From the NCBI GenBank assembly GCA_016716305.1, contig JADJWP010000002.1, positions 1,362,501-1,426,500 of the forward strand: a DNA stretch of 64,000 nucleotides. The letters run 5' to 3'. The stretch is from Chloracidobacterium sp. (lineage in GTDB: Bacteria > Acidobacteriota > Blastocatellia > Pyrinomonadales > Pyrinomonadaceae). Of the stretch, positions 16,045 to 24,726 are shown piece after piece. Numbering within the stretch: position 1 is the stretch's first letter; the number at the start of each line of letters is the position of its first letter. Below the pieces are notes generated by a model, which saw only the letters and a program-made list of their open reading frames with translations, made no database searches and was not told where the DNA came from. Made by a program: the position numbers and the translations under genes.

Positions 16045-17472
16045 CTAATTAGCAAGGGCCTTTGCTGCATTGATGCGGCCGCCCGAGACGACCTTGCCGT
16101 TAAGCTGTTCGATCTTGTCAACGGCAGCCATCACGCGTTCTTTAAGCTTTTCGACGGTGATGCTGCGATCTCTTGCAACGATCAAGGCGGCAATGCCGGC
16201 AACATGCGGCGTTGCCATGGAGGTGCCGGATGCCTCGCGATATGCCTCGTTTAGCCACGTCGAGACGATCTCTTTTCCGGGTGCGGCTACATGAACGGTC
16301 TTTGCACCGTAGTTTGAGAACGACGCCAGAGAGTCCGTGCGGTCCAGCGCCGCAACGCTGATTACATTAGGCAAATTGTAGTTCGATGGATAATGCGGAC
16401 GCCGATCGTTATCTGTACTGCTGTTGCCGGCAGCCGCAATGAACAAGATCCCTTGTTCGCCGGCAGCTCGTATCGCATCCTCAAGCGCTTTCGAATACTG
16501 CGTCGATCCCCAGCTGGCGCTGATTATGCGGACGTTGACACCCTTCTGCTTGCGATCGACCGCATAATTGATCGCTTCGATCGCATCTTTGGTCGTACCA
16601 AAGCCGCCTCGACCCAGAAATTTGAGCGGCATTATCCGGGCCTTCCAATTGATCCCGGCGATCCCGAGTTCATTGTCACCTTCTGCACCTATCACGCCTG
16701 CGCAATGCGTTCCGTGCCCGTTTTCGTCCATCGGGTCGGCGGCGTTGTCGACGGCGTTGAATCCATACCTGTCATTGAATGCACCAAGTTCGCCGTCGGA
16801 ATACTGGGGGACATTTTCAGGCCGGATCCACATATTCGAGATCAGGTCCGGATGTGTGTAATCGACCCCTGTATCAAGAACCGCGACGACCACCTCCGAA
16901 CTGCCTTTCGTGATGTTCCAGGCTTTCAAAGCATCGATATGTGCTCCTTTGCGTCCGCCGCCCGAACCGTCATTGTTCAATGCCCACTGATCAGCAAAAT
17001 GAGGATCGTTAGGCGAGGATGTGACGTCATCTTCAAACCGTTCTTCGACCGGTTTGGCGTCGGGTGTTCCCAGCTCGATGCGATAGTTAGGATGGGCATA
17101 CTCGACAAGGTCGGTCATTGCGGTATATTGCGCAGCGACCGCCGCCGGATCGGCATCGTCAAGATCATCGATCGACGTCAACCCACGAACGAATTCGACG
17201 TTGTCTTCGACGCGATCGTTATTCCTCGCAACCAGCTTGGCGATCTGGGTCATGCTGACGCCCGGCTTGAACCGCACAAGCACTTCAGGCTCTGAATCTG
17301 AACGGCTTCGTTTCACCGCGTTAGGTTTGCCCGCCGATCTGGCAATATCGCGAGTTTCCGATGTCGCGGGACGCAGGCCTGCCCGCCAACGGTCGATCTG
17401 CCCAAGCACTGCTGCCAGCGTGACGAGGATCAATGCGATACCGATGTGTATCCAGATATTATTGCGATTCAT
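16045..17472 (-). CDS. S8 family serine protease (subtilisin-like, membrane-anchored)
   Basis: Subtilase of 475 residues. An N-terminal hydrophobic segment (residues about 7-25) is a signal-anchor. A propeptide of the fervidolysin type (EVLVRFKPGVSMTQIAKLVARNN) follows. The catalytic triad is D200 (VVAVLDTGVDYTHP), H253 (NGHGTHCAGV) and S418 (ASGTSMATPHVAG), with oxyanion N350 (AAAGNSS). It ends soon after the catalytic domain with no extra C-terminal module. It likely processes or degrades envelope or extracellular proteins. Its neighbours are small exported or unknown genes with no operon link. Confidence 0.93.
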   Translation of the reverse strand: MNRNNIWIHIGIALILVTLAAVLGQIDRWRAGLRPATSETRDIARSAGKPNAVKRSRSDSEPEVLVRFKPGVSMTQIAKLVARNNDRVEDNVEFVRGLTSIDDLDDADPAAVAAQYTAMTDLVEYAHPNYRIELGTPDAKPVEERFEDDVTSSPNDPHFADQWALNNDGSGGGRKGAHIDALKAWNITKGSSEVVVAVLDTGVDYTHPDLISNMWIRPENVPQYSDGELGAFNDRYGFNAVDNAADPMDENGHGTHCAGVIGAEGDNELGIAGINWKARIMPLKFLGRGGFGTTKDAIEAINYAVDRKQKGVNVRIISASWGSTQYSKALEDAIRAAGEQGILFIAAAGNSSTDNDRRPHYPSNYNLPNVISVAALDRTDSLASFSNYGAKTVHVAAPGKEIVSTWLNEAYREASGTSMATPHVAGIAALIVARDRSITVEKLKERVMAAVDKIEQLNGKVVSGGRINAAKALAN

Positions 17473-17537
17473 ACTTCAAATCTCCCGGAAACTTGCTGGC
17501 CAAAACGGCCAGACCTGATATGCCCCAAAAATGCTGG

Positions 17538-17819
17538 TCAATATACGATGACGTGGTTCTTCCCGCCGTAACCTTTAAGCCGAAGCTGATATTTATCGGC
17601 TCGGTAATCGTAACTTTTGCCGCCGGCTCCCAGACTTATCTGCCAGCCATAGGCGATCATCTGGGCCGCCATTTCGCCATCGGCCGGCGCACCAAGCGAC
17701 ATGTCAGAGAACTCTTTTGACGAGACCGAATCGACCTTTATGTCGTCCTCGTTCAATTTAAGCCGTTCGGCCAGGTCCTGCTTCGCTCGTTTTACCGCAC
17801 TGTCTTTATCAAAGCTCAT
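17538..17819 (-). CDS. Small conserved protein of unknown function
   Basis: A 93-residue protein without a signal peptide. It has the general pattern AxxxAKxDLAxRLxLxxxDI, then DMSLGAPADGEM, then AYGWQISLGAGGKSYDYRAD, a pattern I know from small uncharacterised bacterial proteins, often as SLGCPxPG. The Cys of that motif is Ala here. The preferred start is ATG 17819 (MSFDKDSAVKRAK); a TTG at 17861 would add 14 residues. It lies 65 bp upstream of the S8 protease on the same strand. Confidence 0.5.
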   Translation of the reverse strand: MSFDKDSAVKRAKQDLAERLKLNEDDIKVDSVSSKEFSDMSLGAPADGEMAAQMIAYGWQISLGAGGKSYDYRADKYQLRLKGYGGKNHVIVY

Positions 17820-17897
17820 GTTTAGTCGTATTACTTCCGATTCTGCGACTTTTACGACCAATAGTCAATGAATGTTTCGACGCAATAGCATACGCCT

Positions 17898-18383
17898 TCA
17901 GGCACGCCGTGCGCGGGCGTGGGCAAAGTTCTGGGCGATCTCGACCGCGGCCGGAATGATGTAGGTCGCACACGCCGCTCCTAAGATCAACCCGGTTACA
18001 AACCTGGAGAAATGCGTGTTCTCCCAAATGCCGAAAAAGGTCAATGCGAAATCGATGCCTAGCGGAACGATAGATGCGAAAAGCCAAAGCCTCGGAAGCG
18101 GTTCGATGTTTTCGATGTTCCGCCAAAGTGGATATACGGCGAACCCGACCAGCAGTCCGAAATAGACTCCGAAACAGCGTGAACAGACCCCTAACTGCTC
18201 GCCGGCAAAATGGAATGAACGCTCAGGGATCTGGTGACACATCCAGCCAAAAAACGAAAAGACCCCGGCAGCAGCCGGGTGTGAACCCAGCGATGCAAGC
18301 ACCGGCGGCGACACGATCGCGGCCAGCCATATAAACGCTATCGCGAGGCAAAAAACCAAAACGCGGTACGACCGTTTCCGCAT
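17898..18383 (-). CDS. DUF2085 family membrane protein
   Basis: Polytopic inner-membrane protein of about 161 residues with four hydrophobic helices. The diagnostic DUF2085 block is FFGWMCHQIPERSFHFAGEQLGVCSRCFGVYFGLLVGF, with Cys-His and a CSRC pair. Such proteins are small integral membrane proteins of unknown role. I took the start at ATG 18383 (MRKRSYRVLV), preceded by GGGGCG; in-frame starts at 18446 and 18488 are possible. Confidence 0.8.
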   Translation of the reverse strand: MRKRSYRVLVFCLAIAFIWLAAIVSPPVLASLGSHPAAAGVFSFFGWMCHQIPERSFHFAGEQLGVCSRCFGVYFGLLVGFAVYPLWRNIENIEPLPRLWLFASIVPLGIDFALTFFGIWENTHFSRFVTGLILGAACATYIIPAAVEIAQNFAHARARRA

Positions 18384-18707
18384 TTCGCCCCGCGCATACA
18401 CTGAGTTATAAACTCCTGATCGGTCGTCGGCTACTGTATTTCGCATTACGTATGACTGCGCATTCGAGAGCCCGGCGATCGACCTCACATCGTTAATGGC
18501 GATGGCCGGTTATTCTCGGATATTACCATGTTAACGGTCGGGTTTCGAATATCGGAACTCGGCCACCGGCCGCGCATTCAAGAGTGATCCGAAGAGACCT
18601 GACCTTCCACACTCGCCAAATTTCTTTTGATTGTGAGCTGTGCGCTATGTAATTATCAGTGCGTCGTTCTGAAAAACGATCCAACGCAGTCAGCCGGCAC
18701 ACGAACC

Positions 18708-19289
18708 GTGGAACCTAAGACCCTGCGAACCAAATGGCAGCTCGACAGCGAGGCACTTGCCCGGCTGTTGGGCAGTCTCGCGTCCGAAGGGGAGGACGGC
18801 GGTGAAGCTTACCTGGAACTCAGGCGAAACCTGGTCAGGTTTTTCGAGGTCCGTTCGGTCGCATTCGCCGATGACCATGCCGATGAGGTCTTGAACAGGC
18901 TGGCACACAAGCTCGCGACCGGCACCGCGATCGAAAATGCAAAAACCTACGCCCTCGGCATCGCCCGGATGGTAGTCCTCGAAGTACGAAAATCGCCTCA
19001 GTCGAGAACAGACTACATCCTGCCCGACATTCCGGCGACCGAAAATGCATTCGATACGGCCGTAGACGAGGCCAGGGCGTCGTGTCTCGACAAATGTCTC
19101 GACGATCTGACAGTCGAGAATCGTGAGCTGATCGTTGGATATTACTCAGGCGAAAAGAGCGAAAAGATAGGTAACCGCGTGAACATCGCCAAACGACTCG
19201 GCATTGCACAAAACGCATTGCGCAATCGCGCAGTTCGGCTCAGAAATACGCTGGAGGCATGTATAACGGACTGCCTCGGCCGATCGTGA
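18708..19289 (+). CDS. ECF-like RNA polymerase sigma factor
   Basis: Sigma-70-type factor of about 193 residues. Region 2-like helices lie in YLELRRNLVRFFEVRSVAFADDHADEVLNRLAHKLATGTAIENAKTYALGIARMVVLEVRK, and a region 4 helix-turn-helix lies in the last 60 residues (LTVENRELIVGYYSGEKSEKIGNRVNIAKRLGIAQNALRNRAVRLR). This is the form seen in sigma factors linked to CHAT proteins in Acidobacteriota. The start is uncertain: GTG 18708 begins just before the conserved part; a TTG at 18627 would add 27 Cys-rich residues. It precedes the anti-sigma-like and CHAT genes and is the likely reader of the shared motif at 19307, 23580 and 28242. Confidence 0.75.
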   Translation: MEPKTLRTKWQLDSEALARLLGSLASEGEDGGEAYLELRRNLVRFFEVRSVAFADDHADEVLNRLAHKLATGTAIENAKTYALGIARMVVLEVRKSPQSRTDYILPDIPATENAFDTAVDEARASCLDKCLDDLTVENRELIVGYYSGEKSEKIGNRVNIAKRLGIAQNALRNRAVRLRNTLEACITDCLGRS

Positions 19290-19306
19290 ACTTTTTCGGG
19301 CGATCG

Positions 19307-19334
19307 GCGACACGTTTTCGTTGATCGAACCAGT
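19307..19334 (+). promoter_or_regulatory. Bipartite ECF-type promoter motif, copy 1 (anti-sigma/CHAT operon)
   Basis: GCGACACGTTTT at 19307-19318 and CCAGT at 19330-19334 are separated by 11 bases. The -35 to -10 geometry fits an ECF sigma promoter. It lies about 60 bases before ATG 19395, just after the sigma factor gene. Two further copies in the locus support it. Confidence 0.6.
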
Positions 19335-19394
19335 ACATTGTGAGGAAGTGTTGCCGAACGGCGAATTCAAGCATCGCGGGCATACGTTGGTCCA

Positions 19395-20366
19395 ATGGCA
19401 ATCAAGAACAATTACAGCAATGCCGATTTCCGAGATTACCTTTATGGACTCTTCTCGAACGAGGCTCTCGGCGAATTTGAGGATCGTCTTTTTGTCGACC
19501 CCGATCTGGCGGCCGCTCTCGATGAATTCGAACACGACCTTGCTGACGCTTACATTCGGCGTGAGATGTCGGAGACGGATGCGCAGGCCTTCGAGAAGAA
19601 CTATCTTAACAGCGACAGCCGACGGGCCAGGGTCGCAGCTTCGCGGGTGCTCCATCAAAAACTGAATATCGGCACCACCGACGTATCAGCGGTGGCGAAT
19701 GATGAACCCGTATCGATCTGGGCAACCATGCAGGCCTTGTTTGCAACACGACGGCTCGTCATGACAGGTTTAGCGGTCGTGATAACGGTCCCGCTGATAT
19801 TCCTCTGGTGGATGGCGTTACGCCCTGACTCGAACGAGATCGTATCAACTGTTCCAACACCCACGTCAGAGAACGTAAACACTTTGATCGACCGACCCGA
19901 ACCGCGAAATGATCTGCAGGTCAATGAGAACACAAATGCAACGCAAAATTCGGTCAATGCGAGTAATGGCACCGAGATACCGAACGAAGCGAACCGTGGA
20001 CCACGGCCGGAGACACGAGGTGATGGGAAAAGCGTCTTCGCCGTAACGTTGTTGCCGTCGGTAAGGAGCAGTGACCGAAAGGTGATCCAGATACCCGAAT
20101 CGGCTAAGATCGTTGCATTTAGCGCGGCGTTCGAGAATGAAGCCAGGTACGCTCGCTTGCTTGCTGAAGTCAGGACCGGCGGTGGAACACTTATTAACCG
20201 CCGCGAGACTGCCGCACCAAAACGCGAAGGATCGAACCGATATTCGGTCAGCGTCGCCGCCGCCAAGCTCAAGCCTGGTGTCTACGAACTAGCGCTATTC
20301 GGAATCCTCGATGATGGTTCTCGTGAGACCATCAACTACTACGAGTTTTCCGTTGCAAAGAGGTGA
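19395..20366 (+). CDS. Membrane-anchored anti-sigma-like regulator
   Basis: A 323-residue single-pass protein. The cytoplasmic N-terminus (FRDYLYGLFSNEALGEFEDRLFVDPDLAAALDEFEHDLADAYIRREMSETDAQAFEKNYL) matches the helical anti-sigma-like module found beside CHAT proteins in Acidobacteriota. One transmembrane helix at about residues 115-137 (MTGLAVVITVPLIFLWWM) is followed by an Asn/Thr-rich periplasmic linker with sequons NAT, NAS and NGT. A C-terminal beta-rich domain ends in ELALFGILDDGSRETINYYEFSVAKR. It probably holds the adjacent sigma factor at the membrane until a periplasmic signal arrives (inference). Its TGA lies 2 bases before the CHAT start. Confidence 0.72.
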   Translation: MAIKNNYSNADFRDYLYGLFSNEALGEFEDRLFVDPDLAAALDEFEHDLADAYIRREMSETDAQAFEKNYLNSDSRRARVAASRVLHQKLNIGTTDVSAVANDEPVSIWATMQALFATRRLVMTGLAVVITVPLIFLWWMALRPDSNEIVSTVPTPTSENVNTLIDRPEPRNDLQVNENTNATQNSVNASNGTEIPNEANRGPRPETRGDGKSVFAVTLLPSVRSSDRKVIQIPESAKIVAFSAAFENEARYARLLAEVRTGGGTLINRRETAAPKREGSNRYSVSVAAAKLKPGVYELALFGILDDGSRETINYYEFSVAKR

Positions 20367-20368
20367 GA

Positions 20369-23300
20369 ATGAGTCGATTCAGAACAAATCGTTTGATCAG
20401 GCCGCTCTTGGTTGTTGTGATGGTCACCGCCATCTGGGTGCCTTTGTCCGCCCAGTCCTCTGACGAACGAGCCGAAGCTGAAGGCCTAATGCGGCAGGCC
20501 AATGAACTCCTTGCAAATGAAACACCACGGTCGCGTGACGACGCGTTGGCTAAATTCGCCGCTGCATTAACGATATGGCGGCGTCTGGGCGACGAAAAGC
20601 AGCAGGCCGCTGCCCTGCAAAAAATGGCTGATATTACCTACTACCGCGGTGATGTCCGGCAATCGCTCGAACATTCTTTGATGCTTTTGCCGATCACGCG
20701 GAGGTTAGGCGACCGCGATCTTGAGGGAACGGTCCTCGCAAATATCGGATGGACCTATGATGCGGTAGGTGAACCGCGAAAAGGCCTGGAATTCCTTCAG
20801 CAGGCCCATGACCTATTCGTCGGATCAGGCCAGAAGCAAAAGGTCGCTTCAGTGCTGAACGGCATCGGGACATTCAATTATTACCTGGGGAATATCGAGA
20901 TCGCACTTGAGAATTTTAACCGTTCGCTGGCGATTCGCCGCGAGGTAAATGACCGGCGTGGCGAGGCCCTTGTGCTGATAAACCTCGGAAAATCTTTCGA
21001 CGACGGAGGCGAAAAGCAAAAGGCGATCGAATACTACGAGTCGGCACTAGCTATCACAGAGGAACTCAAAGACACACGGAACAAAGCTACCGTCTTAAAT
21101 AACCTTGGGAGTGTTCAACAAGACCTAGGAGACTTTCAAAAGGCTTTCGATCTTTACCAAACATCTTTACGGCTCCGACGAGAGATTGGGGACGGCTTTG
21201 GTGAAGCAGCCTCACTCAATAACCTCGCTTCGCTTTACCGGACGCTCGGCGATTTCGATCAGGCTCTCGCCCTGATGCAGGAGGTTCGTTTAAAACACAA
21301 TAAGAGTGGTTCGAAACGGGAAGAGGCCAAGAGCCTCGGTTCTATCGGGGCTGTCTACTGGGCGATGAATGACCGCTCGTCAGCTTTGGATCACTATTCC
21401 AAGGCGCTCGAACTTCACCAAAGCATTGAAAACAATGAGGGACGAGCTGTTCTATTGCGAAACATCGGCCTCGTACATCTCGAAAGCAACGACGCAAGAA
21501 CGGCAATTCCCTATTTCCAGCAATCACTGGAATTAGCTGAGACTGCGGGTGACGCGGCTTCCGTCGGCGATATTGTCCTTTTACTTGCCCGCGCGTTCGC
21601 ATCGCTGAACGAGAACGAAAATGCAGTTGCTGGTTTTGCTCGTGCGGAAGAGATCCAGCGAAAGAATAACTTTCTTGCCGATCTGCCTGAAACTCTGTTC
21701 CGATCGGCACAATTCGATCTTAAGAACGGAAAGAACGCCGACTCGCTGAAAAAAATGGCGGAGGCCCATCAGATCCTCGACGACCTTCGGGTCACGATAT
21801 CAGCACCCGGTCTGCGTGCGAGTTTTCTTGCCGAGCGTCATAAGTTTTTCGACAGTTACATCACGCAGCTCGTGGCTCAGCATCGGGCCGAACCCGGCAA
21901 AGGCTGGGATGCCATTGCACTAAAGGTCAGTGAAAGCGCACGTGCAAGAAGCTTGCTCGATTCGCTGGGTGAGTCGCATGCGAATATCCGCAGCGGGATC
22001 GACCCCGGCCTCCGGACAAAAGAGACGCTGCTTCGGCAGACGATAAACTCAAAAGAATCGCAACGCATTGAGGCTGTCCGTAGCGGATCCGTTGAAGGTG
22101 CCGCCGCCTTAGAACGCGAACTGACCGGGCTTTTTCGCGAGTATCGCCTCATCCAGGCCGAGATACGCCGGACGAGCCCGAATTTTGCGGCACTGACCAG
22201 TCCCGAACCGCTCGATCTGCCGTTGATCCAGGCTTCGCTCGACCCTGATTCAGTTTTATTGGAGTATTTTGTCGGCACAGAAAATTCATTCCTTTTCCTC
22301 ATCACAGATAAGGAGCTCTCGATATTTCAGATCCCAAAACAGCAGATCGTCGACGATCTGGCCCGTCGAGCTCTTGGGGCCGTCAAGGCTCGCGGGACCG
22401 ACGTCAAAATTGAAACGCTGAGGCAAAGAAATGAACGCATCGCGCGTGCCGACCGCGACGCTATCACGTATTTGAACCGCTTAGGCGACGTTCTGCTTAA
22501 GCCGGTCGCGGCTAGGCTTGAGAAAAAACGTCTTTTGATCGTATCGTCGGGCATTCTGCAGTATCTTCCTTTCGGGGCTTTAATGAATCCTGCCAGCGGA
22601 GCGGGTGCGTCCAGAAAACACCTTATCGAGACCAACGAAGTCGTTAGTCTCCCATCGGCTTCGATCATTCCGCTTCTCAGGCGAAAACCAGCCGAGACTT
22701 CGCCTTCCAGAAATCTGATCGCAGTTTTTGCAGATCCGGTTTTTAGCAATGACGACCCGCGGGTGAGTTCGAATGAAGATAGCAAGAAGGATGAAACGGC
22801 ACTTGCGGTAATGAACGCCCCGAAGCTGATATCGCCCCGATTGCGGTCCGATTTCAGCAGGCTCAGATTCACCCGGACCGAAGCCGAAGCGATCGCGACG
22901 CTCACACCAGACAGCGATGTATTCCTGGCCATGGACTTTGCGGCAAACGTCGAAGCGGCGACCGGAGATAACCTCCGCAGATCGCGTTATATCCATCTTG
23001 CGACCCACGGCGTGGTGAATAGCGATTTTCCCGAACTATCGGGGATCGTCCTGTCGCTTTTCGATCAGAGCGGACGTCCCAGGGACGGTTTTCTGCGGCT
23101 CCATGACGTTTATAACCTGCAGATCGCCGCCGACCTCGTCGTTCTCAGTGCGTGTGAGACCGGCCTCGGAAAAGATATCAAGGGTGAGGGCATCGTTGGC
23201 CTCACGCGAGGTTTTATGTATGCCGGTGCCCCACGGGTGATGGCCAGCCTTTGGCGCGTCGAGGACCGAGCAACTGCCGATCTGATGAGGCGCTTTTATC

Positions 23301-23443
23301 AGCGTATGTTCCGCGAAGGCCTGGCTCCGGCCGCCGCGTTGCGTGATGCACAGGTCTCGATGCTTAAAGAGCGCTCTACACGTCAGCCATTCTTCTGGGC
23401 CGGTTTCACCCTGCAGGGTGAATGGCGCCCGATCCCAAATTAG
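20369..23443 (+). CDS. TPR-repeat CHAT-domain protein (caspase-like peptidase fold)
   Basis: A 1024-residue protein. A signal peptide-like N-terminus (PLLVVVMVTAIWVPLSAQ) suggests export to the periplasm. At least eight tetratricopeptide repeats span about residues 35-440 (for example NLGKSFDDGGEKQKAIEYYESALAI). A helical linker follows, then a C-terminal CHAT domain from about residue 700, with the catalytic dyad H880 (IHLATHGVVN) and C929 (VVLSACETGLG) both intact. CHAT proteins are caspase/separase-related proteases. I chose ATG 20369 (RBS GAGGTGAGA) over GTG 20363. It is co-transcribed with the anti-sigma-like gene. Substrates may be that regulator or the exported neighbours, which is inference. 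Confidence 0.92.
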   Translation: MSRFRTNRLIRPLLVVVMVTAIWVPLSAQSSDERAEAEGLMRQANELLANETPRSRDDALAKFAAALTIWRRLGDEKQQAAALQKMADITYYRGDVRQSLEHSLMLLPITRRLGDRDLEGTVLANIGWTYDAVGEPRKGLEFLQQAHDLFVGSGQKQKVASVLNGIGTFNYYLGNIEIALENFNRSLAIRREVNDRRGEALVLINLGKSFDDGGEKQKAIEYYESALAITEELKDTRNKATVLNNLGSVQQDLGDFQKAFDLYQTSLRLRREIGDGFGEAASLNNLASLYRTLGDFDQALALMQEVRLKHNKSGSKREEAKSLGSIGAVYWAMNDRSSALDHYSKALELHQSIENNEGRAVLLRNIGLVHLESNDARTAIPYFQQSLELAETAGDAASVGDIVLLLARAFASLNENENAVAGFARAEEIQRKNNFLADLPETLFRSAQFDLKNGKNADSLKKMAEAHQILDDLRVTISAPGLRASFLAERHKFFDSYITQLVAQHRAEPGKGWDAIALKVSESARARSLLDSLGESHANIRSGIDPGLRTKETLLRQTINSKESQRIEAVRSGSVEGAAALERELTGLFREYRLIQAEIRRTSPNFAALTSPEPLDLPLIQASLDPDSVLLEYFVGTENSFLFLITDKELSIFQIPKQQIVDDLARRALGAVKARGTDVKIETLRQRNERIARADRDAITYLNRLGDVLLKPVAARLEKKRLLIVSSGILQYLPFGALMNPASGAGASRKHLIETNEVVSLPSASIIPLLRRKPAETSPSRNLIAVFADPVFSNDDPRVSSNEDSKKDETALAVMNAPKLISPRLRSDFSRLRFTRTEAEAIATLTPDSDVFLAMDFAANVEAATGDNLRRSRYIHLATHGVVNSDFPELSGIVLSLFDQSGRPRDGFLRLHDVYNLQIAADLVVLSACETGLGKDIKGEGIVGLTRGFMYAGAPRVMASLWRVEDRATADLMRRFYQRMFREGLAPAAALRDAQVSMLKERSTRQPFFWAGFTLQGEWRPIPN

Positions 23444-23579
23444 ACCCGGATCATCCTCGCAAATGTGGTGGGAAGTCATTGGTGCGATCGAAATATCGTT
23501 CGATCGTCGCGGTGTTCTCTGCGACTGTGCGCCCTGTTTTCCGCGATAATTTGACAGCTTCCGATAAGTTCTTTTTTTT

Positions 23580-23606
23580 GCGACACATTTTCCGATATTC
23601 GCCAGT
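23580..23606 (+). promoter_or_regulatory. Bipartite ECF-type promoter motif, copy 2 (upstream of the exported-protein operon)
   Basis: GCGACACATTTT at 23580-23591 and CCAGT at 23602-23606 are separated by 10 bases. They lie about 75 bases upstream of ATG 23683, in the 239-bp gap after the CHAT gene. A T-run precedes the motif. It matches copies 1 and 3. Confidence 0.62.
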
Positions 23607-23682
23607 TAATAGTGAGACCCGTTAGAAACCGTTATGGAGCGGACGGGATATCGCAGACAAACTAACTGAGGAGATAAGGAAA

Positions 23683-24609
23683 ATGAAAGCAAAATCACTG
23701 ATCAACTGTTCCGCCGTCTACCGCGCGATCCCCGCGATCGTTATCACCATGCTCGTGTGTTTTGGTTCGGCACTTGCCGACGACATCAAGCTTGATATGG
23801 AAGGCACGACCGCAACGATCCCAAAGGGCAACACCGTGACCCGAAAGATCTACGGCATCCCGGCGTTTTCGGGCTCTCTCAAGCTCAAGTATAAATGGCA
23901 CGCCGTCAACATCATTCCCAACACGTTCAATAGCCTAAAGGTTGAAGTGCGCAAAGGTTCGACCGTTCTCTCGTCAAAGCCGAGCTGCTATTCCACCCAT
24001 TCGAACAAGACCCCGAAATGCGACATAACGCTGAACGTTACTCAGGCTCAGGCCGAGGCAAGCGGCAATTGGACGATCGTCGTCACGAACAACAGCAATG
24101 ACGAGGTGATCGCATTCAATATTGAAAAAGGCAGCGACGTCAATCCGATGGTTCCGAACTTTAAGAGTGTGTATACGCCTAATTGTCCAAACACCGTAAA
24201 CCTCGATCTTGAGGGAGCCGGAACGACGACGATCACAAAAGGAAGCGTTGTCACCCGAAAGGTCTTTGGGATCGGCAAATCGGCAGGCGACCTCCTGCTG
24301 CGTGGAAAGTGGCATGCCGTCAACATCGTCCCGAATACGTTCGCACCGCTTAAGATCGAGCTGTTGAAGCCAAACGGCTCTGTAGCAAAAACCGGTACAT
24401 ACTATTCGTTCCATTCCAATCAGTCGCCGAAACTCAACTTTGAATATGCTATCTCGGCCGCCGACGCTGCCCTCACGGGCCAATGGTCCTTGCGGATCAC
24501 GAACAACAGCAACTTCGAGGTGATCGGGTTCAACATTACCAAAGAAAGCGGTGAGATCAATCCGCTGGTTCCCTTTTTCACCAGCACATACAAAGCAAAG
24601 TGTCCGTGA
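23683..24609 (+). CDS. Secreted protein with two tandem copies of one ~135-residue domain
   Basis: A 308-residue exported protein. After a signal peptide (to about residue 32, GSALADD) come two clearly homologous halves, residues about 33-165 and 170-307. Each has LDxEGxxTTIxKGxxVTRKxxGI, then KWHAVNIxPNTFxxLKxE, then STHSNxxPK/SFHSNQSPK, then GxWxxxxTNNSNxEVIxFNI, then NPxVPxFxSxYxxxCP. The C-terminal Cys of each unit could pair with other Cys. The family is unrecognised; the domain looks beta-sandwich-like. The strong ribosome site TGAGGAGATAAGG precedes the ATG. It is the first gene after promoter motif copy 2. Confidence 0.78.
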   Translation: MKAKSLINCSAVYRAIPAIVITMLVCFGSALADDIKLDMEGTTATIPKGNTVTRKIYGIPAFSGSLKLKYKWHAVNIIPNTFNSLKVEVRKGSTVLSSKPSCYSTHSNKTPKCDITLNVTQAQAEASGNWTIVVTNNSNDEVIAFNIEKGSDVNPMVPNFKSVYTPNCPNTVNLDLEGAGTTTITKGSVVTRKVFGIGKSAGDLLLRGKWHAVNIVPNTFAPLKIELLKPNGSVAKTGTYYSFHSNQSPKLNFEYAISAADAALTGQWSLRITNNSNFEVIGFNITKESGEINPLVPFFTSTYKAKCP

Positions 24610-24620
24610 TCGGGACGATC

Positions 24621-24651
24621 GAGACGGCAGAGCTTAAGGCTTTGCCGTCTC
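24621..24651 (+). promoter_or_regulatory. Strong hairpin between the first two exported-protein genes
   Basis: GAGACGGCA (24621-24629) pairs with TGCCGTCTC (24643-24651), with AGC/GGCT pairing further in around a TTAA loop. No T-run follows. It could stabilise the upstream mRNA or lower downstream expression within the operon. Confidence 0.5.
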
Positions 24652-24726
24652 AAGTCCCTCGACCCTGATATCGCACACGCGGTCACGACCGCAAGCGCCC
24701 GTCTCCATTTCCCGGAGTTGACCGAA

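Noticed and set aside
16393..17295. 300-residue plus-strand open frame
   Set aside because: Antisense to the S8 protease, which has a full catalytic triad.
18627..18707. Cys-rich N-terminal extension of the sigma factor as a redox sensor
   Set aside because: It depends on a TTG start with no ribosome site; the conserved part begins after 18708, so the extension is probably not translated.
23551..23579. TTGACA followed by a T-run as a sigma-70 promoter before 23683
   Set aside because: No -10 hexamer at the right distance; the shared bipartite motif at 23580 explains the region better.
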